11,268 nt of DNA from Klebsiella pneumoniae. GTDB lineage: Bacteria; Pseudomonadota; Gammaproteobacteria; Ga0077536. The stretch covers positions 1-11,268 of the forward strand of contig CAMCBY010000086.1 in NCBI GenBank assembly GCA_945873015.1, written 5' to 3'. Under the pieces are notes generated by a model. The model was not told where the DNA came from and did not search any database. It saw only the letters and a program-made list of their open reading frames with translations. Below are positions 1 through 7,117 of this stretch, one piece after another. How positions within the stretch are numbered: position 1 is the first letter of the stretch; the number at the start of each line of letters is the position of its first letter. Made by a program: the position numbers and the translations under genes.

Positions 1-982
1 GCACCGCAATCAGCACGGTGGTGTACATGAAGAACAACTCACCGGCGAGTGGCATACCGACCGTAAACATGTGGTGGGCCCACACGATGAACGACAGGAA
101 AGCGATCGCGGCGCTGGCATACACCATCGAGGCGTAGCCGAACAGGGGCTTGCGCGCGAAGGTCGGGATGATGGCCGACACGATGCCGAAAGCCGGCAGG
201 ATCAGGATGTACACCTCGGGGTGACCGAAGAACCAGAAGATGTGCTGGAACATCACCGGGTCGCCGCCGCCGGCCGCGCTGAAGAATGCGGTGCCGAAGA
301 ACTTATCGGTCAGCAGCATGGTCACGGCGCCGGCCAGGACCGGAATCGAGGCTATCAGCAGGAAGGCTGTGATGATCCAGGTCCATACGAACAGCGGCAG
401 TTTCAACAACGTCATGCCAGGCGCACGCATGTTGAACACGGTGGCGATGATGTTGATGGCGCCGGCGATCGAGGATGCGCCCATGAAGTGCACGGCGAAG
501 ATCAGGAACGGGAACGCGGCGCCGGTCTGCAGCACCAGCGGCGGGTACATGGTCCAGCCACCCGCCGGGCCACCACCGGGCATGAATACCGTGCTGAGCA
601 GCAAGGTGAAGGCGAACGGCAGGATCCAGAAGCTCCAGTTATTCAGACGCGGCAGCGCCATGTCCGGTGCGCCAATCATGAGCGGCACCATCCAGTTCGC
701 AAAACCGGTCCAGGCCGGCATGACCGCGCCGAAGATCATGACCAGCGCGTGCATGGTGGCCATGGAATTGAAAAACTGCGGATCAACAAACTGCAGGCCG
801 GGCTGGAACAACTCGGCCCGGATCACCATCGCCATCGCCCCGCCGATAAAGAACATTATCAGCGAGAAGATCAAGTACATCGAACCGATGTCCTTGTGAT
901 TGGTGGTGGTCAGCCAGCGCGTGATGCCGCTCGGATGATGGTCATGGTGATCGTGCTCGTGGTGGGTGGCGGCCTCACTCAT
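1..982 (-). CDS. coxA: Cytochrome c oxidase subunit I, aa3 type (5' part, 327 codons; 3' end outside window)
   Basis: Catalytic subunit of the haem-copper terminal oxidase, which reduces O2 to water in the inner membrane and pumps protons. Translation from 982 gives 327 codons before the window edge. Visible are the TNHKDIG entry motif (residues 27-33), haem a ligand H78 in TMHALVM, the GHPEVY motif with CuB ligand H254, proton-channel Glu E256 and the cross-linking Tyr Y258, and CuB ligands H303 and H304 in WAHHMF. Glu in GHPEVY indicates an A1-type enzyme. Several hydrophobic helices are clear. The K-channel Lys and the distal haem ligands would lie beyond the left edge. The N-terminus is His-rich (seven His in residues 7-16). 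The start is supported by GAGGT seven bases upstream (990-994). It lies 70 bp downstream of coxB, presumably in the same operon. Gene name is from family knowledge; bacterial synonyms are coxA and ctaD. Confidence 0.97.
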   Translation of the reverse strand, partial: MSEAATHHEHDHHDHHPSGITRWLTTTNHKDIGSMYLIFSLIMFFIGGAMAMVIRAELFQPGLQFVDPQFFNSMATMHALVMIFGAVMPAWTGFANWMVPLMIGAPDMALPRLNNWSFWILPFAFTLLLSTVFMPGGGPAGGWTMYPPLVLQTGAAFPFLIFAVHFMGASSIAGAINIIATVFNMRAPGMTLLKLPLFVWTWIITAFLLIASIPVLAGAVTMLLTDKFFGTAFFSAAGGGDPVMFQHIFWFFGHPEVYILILPAFGIVSAIIPTFARKPLFGYASMVYASAAIAFLSFIVWAHHMFTVGMPLAGELFFMYTTVLIAV

Positions 983-1052
983 GGATCTAACCTCGTATAC
1001 AAATCAATTCGAAAAGGGTCGGCGGTCGGTCGCGGAAGTACGCGTACCGGCC

Positions 1053-1913
1053 TTACTGCTGAGCCACAGCGGCGGCCGGCGCAGCGGCGCCGGCATCGGC
1101 GTGCTGGGTGTCGGCTTTCATCTTGGTCACCCAGGCGGCGTAGTCTTCGGCGGAAAGCGCATCGACCACGATGGGCATGAAGCCGTGGTCCTTGCCGCAC
1201 AGTTCCGCGCACTGGCCACGATAGGTGCCCGGCGTCTGAATTTCGGCCCAGGATTCGTTGATGTATCCCGGAATCGCGTCGCGCTTCCAGCCGAGCGCAG
1301 GCACCCACCAGGCGTGGATGACATCACCGGCGGTGGTCAGGAAACGAATCTTCTTGCCAACCGGCACGACCAGATGGTTGTCCACCTCCAGCAGGTAGTT
1401 CGGCACCGTCTTGGGATCAACACCGGACTTCAACTGGCGGGCCATGTTGCTGTCGTTATCAATGGTGCTGTAGAAGTTGATGCCTTCGTTCACATACTGG
1501 TAATGCCATTTCCATTGGTAACCGGTGACCTTGATGGTCATGTCGGCGTTGGAAACGTTTTCCATCATGATCAGGGCGTGGGTGGCGGGCACCGCCATGC
1601 CGATCAGGATCAGGAAGGGGACCAGGGTCCAGAGGATTTCGACCTTGGTGCTCTCATGCCACTGCGCGGCCTTGGCACCCGCCGATTTCCGGAACACGAT
1701 GATGGAATAGAGCATAAGCCCGAAAACCACCAGACCGATGACCACACATACGCCCAGAACGAGCATGTGCAGGTCGTAGACCGTGTTGCTGAATGGCGTC
1801 ACCCCGCGCGGGAGGTTGAGACCCCACTCGGCCATGGCGACCCCGGGCAAGCCGAGGATCGCGCCCATCAGCGCGATTTTTAGCCACGGATTGGAATGCT
1901 TGGAAAAAGTCAT
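1053..1913 (-). CDS. coxB: Cytochrome c oxidase subunit II (CuA subunit)
   Basis: Accepts electrons from cytochrome c at the periplasmic CuA centre and passes them to subunit I. The 286-residue product has a signal peptide (about 1-28, ending GVAMA before EW), two membrane helices (about 49-75 and 92-113) and a periplasmic cupredoxin domain. CuA ligands are complete: H200 (DVIHAWW), C235, E237, C239, H243 and M246 in GQCAELCGKDHGFM. The aromatic patch GYQWKWHYQY (131-140) matches the conserved electron-entry region. The tail after about 267 is Ala-rich, and there is no CXXCH, so this is not a fused cytochrome-c form. The ATG is preceded by GGGAG with an eight-base spacer (1922-1926). A 158-bp gap upstream suggests its own promoter; coxA follows 70 bp downstream. 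Confidence 0.97.
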   Translation of the reverse strand: MTFSKHSNPWLKIALMGAILGLPGVAMAEWGLNLPRGVTPFSNTVYDLHMLVLGVCVVIGLVVFGLMLYSIIVFRKSAGAKAAQWHESTKVEILWTLVPFLILIGMAVPATHALIMMENVSNADMTIKVTGYQWKWHYQYVNEGINFYSTIDNDSNMARQLKSGVDPKTVPNYLLEVDNHLVVPVGKKIRFLTTAGDVIHAWWVPALGWKRDAIPGYINESWAEIQTPGTYRGQCAELCGKDHGFMPIVVDALSAEDYAAWVTKMKADTQHADAGAAAPAAAVAQQ

Positions 1914-2071
1914 GCTTGAAACTCCCGATACAGCGCGTGCGGGTTTGGTCCGTACCAGTTAGGTGCTGATTTTTTTGTGTTTTCAACGTCGCCAAAGACG
2001 ACCCGGCGTGGCAGATAACTCCCCGTGCCGACCGCCGGCACCTGCTACCTAAAGGCAGAGGCGACAGTAGT
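1914..2071 (-). promoter_or_regulatory. Intergenic gap upstream of coxB with two small hairpins
   Basis: This 158-bp gap between the DUF2244 gene and coxB is the longest non-coding stretch in the window. Two inverted repeats are visible: GTGCCG/CGGCAC with a 5-base loop (2025-2041), and a 6-bp stem with one G-U pair and a 3-base loop (1988-2002). On the minus strand neither is followed by a run of T, so they do not look like standard intrinsic terminators. An A-rich patch (1969-1980 read on the minus strand) lies between the hairpins and coxB. I found no convincing sigma70 promoter, but a promoter for coxBA is expected here on spacing alone. Confidence 0.4.
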
Positions 2072-2554
2072 CTACCGGTTTTTCTTCAACGCGTTAATCA
2101 GGGAACGCGACAATCTGTCGCGTTCGTGATCGGTGAGGAAGCGTCCGAGCTCAACGGCCTGACCATGGGTACCGACGAACAGGCGCGTCGGATGGTGACG
2201 TGAGGGTGAGCGCGACAGGTGGACACGCACCCACAGACAGTTGAATTCGTGGCGCTGCTCGAGCTCGCGAGCGCCGCTTTCGATAACCAGTTTGTCGCCC
2301 TCGATGCGCACCAGTTCGCGCCGCTCGCCATCACGCAGCACGACGTAAAAGGCGGCCGCAACCGCTAACGCCTCAAGGCCTGAGAACGGCATCACCATCC
2401 ACATACCGAAATAGGCGAATGTGCCGCCAATCGCGGCGCTCATGAGCGTGATGAGTGCAATCACGCGCTTGGCCTCCTGCCAGGTCATGGAACGGGTCGG
2501 GCGCAAAAGCCACACGCCGCCCGCAGATTCGTCGCTTTCGAGTTCCGTGACCAT
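2072..2554 (-). CDS. DUF2244 family membrane protein
   Basis: A 160-residue protein of unknown function that I recognise as DUF2244 from its overall pattern: an LLRPTRSMTWQ segment (16-26), two hydrophobic helices (about 30-50 and 55-74), a loop with MPFSGLEAL (55-63), then a soluble part with LWVRVHLSR (107-115), RLFVGTHGQAVELGRFL (124-140) and a basic C-terminus. It should sit in the inner membrane. DUF2244 genes are often found beside cytochrome oxidase genes in proteobacteria, which fits coxBA downstream; a role in oxidase assembly is only an inference. The ATG at 2554 lies 14 bp after the bioD stop. The reading frame stays open into bioD, but that upstream extension overlaps bioD and has no family resemblance. 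No clear ribosome binding site is seen, so translation may be coupled to bioD. Confidence 0.88.
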   Translation of the reverse strand: MVTELESDESAGGVWLLRPTRSMTWQEAKRVIALITLMSAAIGGTFAYFGMWMVMPFSGLEALAVAAAFYVVLRDGERRELVRIEGDKLVIESGARELEQRHEFNCLWVRVHLSRSPSRHHPTRLFVGTHGQAVELGRFLTDHERDRLSRSLINALKKNR

Positions 2555-2568
2555 CGCAGTGAGGCGAC

Positions 2569-3267
2569 TCAGGGGGTTTGACGGCGGCGCAATTGTTCCA
2601 CGCAGGCACCGAGTTGGGATGCAAGGCTGGCGGCGCTGGCCGCGGGCATAAAATCGAGCACCGCAAGGCGCGGCGCGTCGATGTGGCGGGTAATGGTGTT
2701 GATGACGGCGGCGGGCTCGACCATGGTCGGATCGACCACATTCGCCACCCATCCCAACAAGGGCAGGCCGGACTCGATAATGGCGCGAGCGCTCAGCACC
2801 GCGTGGTTGATGCAACCCAGACGAACACCGACGACCAGTAACACCGGCAGACGCAGGTGCTTAGCCAGGTCTTCTATCCACAAATCGTCACCTAACGGCA
2901 CACACCAGCCACCCACACCCTCAACCACCACCGCGTCGGCGCGACTTTGGCAGGAGGTGAACGCTTCTTCGATGACGGACAGTTCTATCGGGGTGCGAGC
3001 CTGGGCCGCAGCGATGTTGGGCGAACAGGGCGGCGTGAACAGATAGGGGTTCACATAGCGACGTGGAATAGCGACGTTCGAGGACGCGACCAGTGCTTTG
3101 ACGTCGTCGTGCAGTAACAGGCCGTTGGTGCGTACTGCGCCGGTTGCCACCGGTTTCATGCCCGCGGCGCTGATGCCGTCGCTCGCCAGGGCTTCAAGCA
3201 AGCCGCAACTTATGCGGGTTTTTCCGCAGCCGGTATCGGTGCCAGTGACGAACAGAGAAAGACTCAT
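2569..3267 (-). CDS. bioD: ATP-dependent dethiobiotin synthetase
   Basis: Closes the ureido ring of dethiobiotin from 7,8-diaminopelargonic acid, CO2 and ATP in the cytoplasm, the penultimate biotin step. The 232 residues (E. coli BioD is 225) show the P-loop GTDTGCGKT (9-17), the Lys of GMKPVATG (K38), Asp55 in HDDVKAL, VEGVGGW with E116 (Mg/ATP ligand region), VVGVRLGCINHA (145-156) and the nucleotide-base motif GWVANVVDP (172-180, with N176). The usual SPH of the family reads SPN here (82-84); the effect is unknown. The start codon overlaps the bioC stop by four bases (ATGA), so translation is probably coupled. DUF2244 follows after 14 bp. Confidence 0.96.
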   Translation of the reverse strand: MSLSLFVTGTDTGCGKTRISCGLLEALASDGISAAGMKPVATGAVRTNGLLLHDDVKALVASSNVAIPRRYVNPYLFTPPCSPNIAAAQARTPIELSVIEEAFTSCQSRADAVVVEGVGGWCVPLGDDLWIEDLAKHLRLPVLLVVGVRLGCINHAVLSARAIIESGLPLLGWVANVVDPTMVEPAAVINTITRHIDAPRLAVLDFMPAASAASLASQLGACVEQLRRRQTP

Positions 3268-4139
3268 CGGCGTTTTAACTTTTCAATAGGAAAGGTGTGG
3301 ACATCCTGCGGCTGGCGGCGACGTCCGTCGACCGCCCAGGCGTGACCGTAGACCACTTCGTAAGTCGCGGGCAGGGTGCCGTCGCTGCGGCGTTCCGCTT
3401 CGTAAGCGGCCTGCACGGCGGCCAGGCTACGGCGGCCGAACATGCCGCGCGCACGTTCCGAGTTGCTGTTCGACGCACCAATACCCTTCAGATCGCGCAT
3501 CAAGGTCATTACATCCTCATACGGCACGGTCAGGTATTCGGTTTCCATGACCGGATCGCCAAATCCTGCGGCTATCAGCGTATCGCCGATGTCATGCATA
3601 TCCAAGAACTGGTTCACGTGCGGCGCGTTCGAGACGCTGGCCCAAGCCTCGCGCAGTTCGCGCAGCGTGTCGGGGCCGAGGGTGGTGAACATCAACAAAC
3701 CGCCGGGGGTGAGCGTGCGTCGAACTTCGGTAAACGCCGCAAGCAGGTTCTGGCACCACTGCAGAGCGAGACTGGAAAACGCGAGCGCAAACGTCGCATC
3801 GGCAAATGGCAGACGTTCAACATCGCCCGCCACGAAACGCTGACGGGAAAAGAAACGGCGTTCGAGAGTGCGAGCCTGTTTGAGCATGCCGAGTGCGAGA
3901 TCGCATTGCACCACTTGCGCAGACTTGTAACGGCCCGCGAGTGCGCGCGCGCAGCGCCCGGTACCGGAACCAATGTCGAGGATGCGCGCGGGTTTCACCG
4001 TGACGTAATCGAGCCGTTCCAAGGCTCGCGCTGCCACTTCACGCTGCAGAAAATCATGCTTGTCGTAACTCTGCGCAGCTCTGTCGAACCGATCAGCGAC
4101 ACGGCGTTTGTCGATGACGGGGGGTGGCGGAAAGTTCAT
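3264..4139 (-). CDS. bioC: Malonyl-ACP O-methyltransferase BioC
   Basis: SAM-dependent methyltransferase that caps malonyl-ACP as its methyl ester, letting the fatty-acid synthesis machinery build the pimeloyl chain of biotin. The 291-residue product has an N-terminal helix with VADRFDRAAQSYDKHDFLQ (14-32), SAM motif I ILDIGSGTGR (53-62), the acidic end of strand beta2 at D80, the motif around GDVERLPF (105-112) and LTPGGLLMFTTLGPDTLREL (143-162), a typical BioC segment. The start overlaps the bioF stop by four bases (ATGA), and the stop overlaps the bioD start in the same way. No separate ribosome binding site is obvious. The matching esterase gene bioH is not between bioF and bioC. Confidence 0.95.
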   Translation of the reverse strand: MNFPPPPVIDKRRVADRFDRAAQSYDKHDFLQREVAARALERLDYVTVKPARILDIGSGTGRCARALAGRYKSAQVVQCDLALGMLKQARTLERRFFSRQRFVAGDVERLPFADATFALAFSSLALQWCQNLLAAFTEVRRTLTPGGLLMFTTLGPDTLRELREAWASVSNAPHVNQFLDMHDIGDTLIAAGFGDPVMETEYLTVPYEDVMTLMRDLKGIGASNSNSERARGMFGRRSLAAVQAAYEAERRSDGTLPATYEVVYGHAWAVDGRRRQPQDVHTFPIEKLKRR

Positions 4140-5302
4140 GACTTGAGGATGTCGGCGAGCGCATTGGTGAGCTGATCGATGTGCGAGTCACTGTGATCGT
4201 GCGTGAGTGTAATACGCAAACGGGCCGTGCCTTGCGGCACCGTCGGTGGCCGAATGGCGCGCACATAGAGGCCTGCAGCCTGAAGGCTGCGGCTGACCGC
4301 GACGGCGCGAGCGTCGTCGCCAATCAGAATCGGTTGGATAGGCGTCGCACTGTCGGTGAGGGGGATGCCGAGCGCTGCGGCGCGCTGTCGAAAATAGGCA
4401 ACTCGTGTTTGCAAAACACGTGGCCGCGCGGGTGATTCGCTGAGGATGGCGAGTGCTTCAAGCGCGGCGGCCGCACAAACGGGCGGCAAGGCAGTGTCGT
4501 AGATATAGGTACGTGCGCGTTGCACCAGGAATTCACATGCGGCAGCGTTGGCGAGCACCACTCCGCCGACTGAACCTAAGCTCTTGCCCAAGGTGAACAT
4601 GCTGACCAGAGCAGTGCGACGCGCGAGCGGTAGCGTAGCAGCGGCGCCACGACCGTCGTTCAACACACCGAATCCGTGGGCATCGTCGAGATACAGTGTC
4701 GCGCCATGCTCAAGGCATGCGCCGTCCAGCGCCGCCAACGGAGCAATGTCGCCATCCATGCTGAACACCGATTCAGTGATGACCCATTTGAGATCTTGAT
4801 CAGCGCTACTGAGCAGCTTGTTGGCGCGGTCAGCGTCGACATGAGGATAACGCCGATGGTGCGCGCCGCTCGCGAGTACACCATCAATGAGCGAAGCATG
4901 GTTGAGACGGTCGTGCAGAATCAGATCAGCGGCGCTGGTCAACGCGGTCAGCGCACCGAGATTGGCGAGATAGCCGGATGAGAACAACAGGGCCGCTTCC
5001 ATGCCGGCGAACCGCGCGAGTTGGCGTTCGAGTTCAGCATGAAGGCTTGAGCGACCGGACAACAAAGCGGCGCTGCCGCTGCCAAAGCCGTGGTGTCCCA
5101 GTTCTTCACGCACTCGTGCCACTACACGCGGGTGCGCGGCAAGTCCTAAATAATCGTTGCTTGTGAAATTGATGAACTGACGGCCGTCGATAGTGACCTC
5201 AACCTGCTGCGCACCGCTACGTTCATCCAAGTGACGTGCGCGGTGCGCGAGTCGCGCAGCCTGCAAACCATTCGCGACGCGAGCAGCGAGGAGGTCAGAC
5301 AC
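4136..5302 (-). CDS. bioF: 8-amino-7-oxononanoate synthase
   Basis: PLP enzyme that condenses pimeloyl-ACP with L-alanine to give 8-amino-7-oxononanoate (KAPA), the first step of ring assembly. The 388-residue length fits the family (about 385). Seen are FTSNDYLGLA (46-55), the Gly-rich HGFGSGSAALLSG (71-83), DRLNHASLIDG (131-141), ESVFSMDGDIAPL (177-189), the cofactor Asp/His motif DDAHGFG (206-212) and the PLP lysine K240 in FTLGKSLG. The C-terminal RAIRPPTVPQGTARLRITL is also typical. The start codon is GTG, 17 bp after the bioB stop, with no good ribosome binding site; no ATG nearby fits the family better. An internal 7-bp inverted repeat sits at 4404-4420. Confidence 0.96.
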   Translation of the reverse strand: MSDLLAARVANGLQAARLAHRARHLDERSGAQQVEVTIDGRQFINFTSNDYLGLAAHPRVVARVREELGHHGFGSGSAALLSGRSSLHAELERQLARFAGMEAALLFSSGYLANLGALTALTSAADLILHDRLNHASLIDGVLASGAHHRRYPHVDADRANKLLSSADQDLKWVITESVFSMDGDIAPLAALDGACLEHGATLYLDDAHGFGVLNDGRGAAATLPLARRTALVSMFTLGKSLGSVGGVVLANAAACEFLVQRARTYIYDTALPPVCAAAALEALAILSESPARPRVLQTRVAYFRQRAAALGIPLTDSATPIQPILIGDDARAVAVSRSLQAAGLYVRAIRPPTVPQGTARLRITLTHDHSDSHIDQLTNALADILKS

Positions 5303-5319
5303 GACTTACAGCCAAAGGC

Positions 5320-6324
5320 TCAGGCGTGAGAGTGCGTCTGCTGGTCAGAACTCAAACCGAGGCGCGCAAACAGTTGCTGATCATTGCTGACGTCGGGGTT
5401 GGCGGTGGTGAGTAATTGCTCACCATAAAAAATCGAGTTGGCGCCGGCGAAAAAACACAGTGCCTGCAATTCGTCGGTCATATTGGTACGACCGGCCGAT
5501 AAACGTACATGTGATGCCGGCATAAGAATGCGGGCGACCGCCAGGGTGCGCACAAAATCGATGGGATGGACCGGTGCGGCATCAGCCAGAGGAGTGCCTT
5601 CGACACGCACGAGCAGGTTGATCGGTACGGATTCCGGATGGCTGGGCAGATTCGCCAGCGTGCGCAGTAGTTCGCCGCGGTCCTGGCTGCCTTCTCCGAG
5701 ACCGACAATACCCCCGCAACACACCTTGATACCGGCATCGCGGACACGCTCTAGCGTATTCAAACGGTCGTCATAGGTACGGGTGGAGATGATGTTGCCG
5801 TAGAACTCCGGTGAGGTATCGAGATTATGGTTGTAATAATCGAGACCGGCGTCGCGTAACTTGCCGACCTGGCTGCTGGTCAGCATGCCGAGGGTGACAC
5901 AGGTTTCGAGCCCTTGAGCGCGTACGCCTTCGATGAGGGGAATCACTTGATCAAGGTCGCGGTCCTTGGGTGCCCGCCAGGCGGCGCCCATACAAAAGCG
6001 CGTCGCGCCTGCGGCTTTGGCGCGCGCAGCGGCTTCCAATACCTGCTCCAGCGGCAGTACGGGATCGGCACTGACGTTGGTGTCGAAACGCACACTCTGT
6101 GGGCAGTAGGCGCAGTCTTCGGGGCAGCCGCCGGACTTGATGTTGAGCAGTGTGCTGAGCTGGACCCGGTTAGGGTCAAAGTTCGCGCGGTGCACGGTGT
6201 GGGCGCGGAACAAAAGGTCATTGAAGGGAAGCTCAAAAAGCGCGGTAACTTCTGCGGTAGACCAGTCGTGGCGAAGATTGTCGCTCACCACCGGTTGAAG
6301 GGTCTGGGCAATTTGAGTCTGCAT
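5320..6324 (-). CDS. bioB: Biotin synthase (radical SAM)
   Basis: Inserts sulfur into dethiobiotin to make biotin, using a radical-SAM [4Fe-4S] cluster and a sacrificial [2Fe-2S] cluster. Counting from the ATG at 6324 the product is 334 residues. The radical SAM motif is CPEDCAYC (C67, C71, C74). The [2Fe-2S] ligands are all present: C111 (FCMGAAW), C142 (ETCVTLGML), C202 (KVCCGG) and R274 (VRLSAGR). YNHNLDT (164-170) is also diagnostic. An upstream in-frame ATG at 6390 would add 22 residues, but I chose 6324 because GAGGA lies nine bases upstream and family similarity begins there. It is the first gene of the bioBFCD run and diverges from comF. Confidence 0.96.
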   Translation of the reverse strand: MQTQIAQTLQPVVSDNLRHDWSTAEVTALFELPFNDLLFRAHTVHRANFDPNRVQLSTLLNIKSGGCPEDCAYCPQSVRFDTNVSADPVLPLEQVLEAAARAKAAGATRFCMGAAWRAPKDRDLDQVIPLIEGVRAQGLETCVTLGMLTSSQVGKLRDAGLDYYNHNLDTSPEFYGNIISTRTYDDRLNTLERVRDAGIKVCCGGIVGLGEGSQDRGELLRTLANLPSHPESVPINLLVRVEGTPLADAAPVHPIDFVRTLAVARILMPASHVRLSAGRTNMTDELQALCFFAGANSIFYGEQLLTTANPDVSNDQQLFARLGLSSDQQTHSHA

Positions 6325-6333
6325 GTTGCAATA

Positions 6334-6338
6334 TCCTC
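6334..6338 (-). promoter_or_regulatory. Ribosome binding site of bioB
   Basis: On the minus strand this reads GAGGA, nine bases before the ATG at 6324. It supports that start over the in-frame ATG at 6390. Confidence 0.65.
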
Positions 6339-6366
6339 GTTCAGCGCGAGCACGGATGTTCGATTC

Positions 6367-6372
6367 AGGGAG
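6367..6372 (+). promoter_or_regulatory. Ribosome binding site of comF
   Basis: AGGGAG with a seven-base spacer (6373-6379) before the ATG at 6380. This is a strong site, and it decides the comF start against the upstream in-frame ATG at 6323, which would overlap the bioB start. Confidence 0.7.
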
Positions 6373-6379
6373 TGAAAAA

Positions 6380-7117
6380 ATGCCAAACAATGGCAGGCTG
6401 TCGAGTTTAAGGAATCAAGGGAAACTATACAAACAATCGCTGGGCCGCGGCTTGACCGGTTTCGGCGTTTGTTTTGTCTGCCAGGCAGTGTGGCGCATGG
6501 AAGGCCCGGTATGCGCGGCCTGTCTAAAAGATTTTCCGTTCCGCAGGTCTCTGCTACTTCAGCGCCAGATCCCGTTCGTTGACCGGGCATTGGCGGCTTT
6601 TCACTATGATTTCCCGATAACCGATGTGGTCAAGGCAGCGAAATTCCATGCCGACCTTGGTGCTCTCGCTGTGTTGGGAGTAGGTTTCACTGACGAATTT
6701 CTCGCGACGCTCGGCGAGGTTGATGTACTGGTACCGGTGCCGTTGCTACCTTGGCGTTTCCTGCGTCGGGGCTTCAATCAAGCGACGGAACTTGCGCGTG
6801 TATTAGGCCAGCGTTCGGGGTATGCAGTGCGTCACGACGTCCTGGCGCGTGAGCGGGTATGGGGCCTTGCGCAATCGCGCCTGGATGCGGCTTCGCGTCG
6901 GAAAAACATGCTGGGCGCGTTTCGAGTCAAAGTTGACGTTACCGGCCTGCGGGTTGCGGTAGTTGATGATGTCATCACTACCGGCGCCACTTGCGCGGCA
7001 CTTGCCGGCGCGCTGCGGCACGCCGGGGCCAGGCAAGTCATAGCAGTTGCCGCCGCTGCGACAGCGCTGCGTCACGATGCCAGGCTGCCAACGGCAAACA
7101 CCCGGCCGAACGAATGA
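6380..7117 (+). CDS. comF: ComF family phosphoribosyltransferase-like protein (amidophosphoribosyltransferase fold)
   Basis: Member of the ComF/GntX family, linked in some bacteria to DNA uptake during natural transformation; its exact biochemical role is not settled. The 245-residue product has an N-terminal zinc-finger-like cysteine set (C31, C34, C45, C48), the conserved LVPVPLLPWRFLRRGFNQA stretch (117-135), and the PRPP-binding loop VAVVDDVITTGAT (192-204) near the C-terminus. The start at 6380 has a good ribosome binding site. It is the only plus-strand gene in the window. comF next to bioB is a common gammaproteobacterial arrangement. Its TGA (7115-7117) directly abuts the reverse-complement stop of gyrB. 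A 5-bp hairpin overlaps the start codon. Confidence 0.92.
   Translation: MPNNGRLSSLRNQGKLYKQSLGRGLTGFGVCFVCQAVWRMEGPVCAACLKDFPFRRSLLLQRQIPFVDRALAAFHYDFPITDVVKAAKFHADLGALAVLGVGFTDEFLATLGEVDVLVPVPLLPWRFLRRGFNQATELARVLGQRSGYAVRHDVLARERVWGLAQSRLDAASRRKNMLGAFRVKVDVTGLRVAVVDDVITTGATCAALAGALRHAGARQVIAVAAAATALRHDARLPTANTRPNE

Larger units (their letters stand above)
6325..6379. promoter_or_regulatory. Divergent bioB/comF control region
   Basis: Only 55 bp separate the chosen starts of bioB and comF, so their promoters must lie here or inside each other's coding ends. I looked for a BirA-type operator (TTGTAAACC-like half-sites about 15 bp apart) and found none. A weak -35/-10 pair for bioB, TTGATT and TGCCAT with a 17-bp spacer, falls inside the comF coding region (6390-6418), but the -10 match is only three of six. 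How bioB is regulated is not visible from the sequence. Confidence 0.4.

Noticed and set aside
1038..1047. GTACGCGTAC palindrome between coxB and coxA
   Set aside because: A short self-complementary word with no loop, no T-run and no known meaning; likely chance.
71..1883. Long plus-strand open frames opposite coxA and coxB (369 and 305 codons)
   Set aside because: They lie antisense to clearly recognisable coxA and coxB, are rich in Gly/His/Arg, and show no family motif. Long antisense frames are expected in GC-rich coding DNA.
2555..2815. Extended DUF2244 product starting inside bioD
   Set aside because: The extra 87 residues are the out-of-frame shadow of bioD, Arg/His-rich with no family match.
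2874..2882. DnaA-box-like CTATCCACA in bioD
   Set aside because: A single copy, one mismatch in the first base, inside a gene and far from the expected oriC; no cluster or AT-rich unwinding region nearby.
3297..4175. A 292-codon plus-strand open frame opposite bioC
   Set aside because: Fully antisense to bioC with its intact SAM motifs; no recognisable protein features.
3615..4422. Other CACGTG hexamers (3615-3620 in bioC, 4417-4422 in bioF) as further parS sites
   Set aside because: Their flanks do not match the TGTTNC / GNAACA arms; only the central hexamer agrees.
6325..6390. Longer bioB product starting at ATG 6390
   Set aside because: The 22 extra residues have no biotin synthase similarity and overlap comF; the ATG at 6324 has a good ribosome binding site.
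6325..6450. BirA or BioR operator upstream of bioB
   Set aside because: No half-sites resembling TTGTAAACC or TTATMKATAA-type palindromes with suitable spacing. A weak AGTTT/AAACT pair (6404-6426) lies inside comF and is too short.
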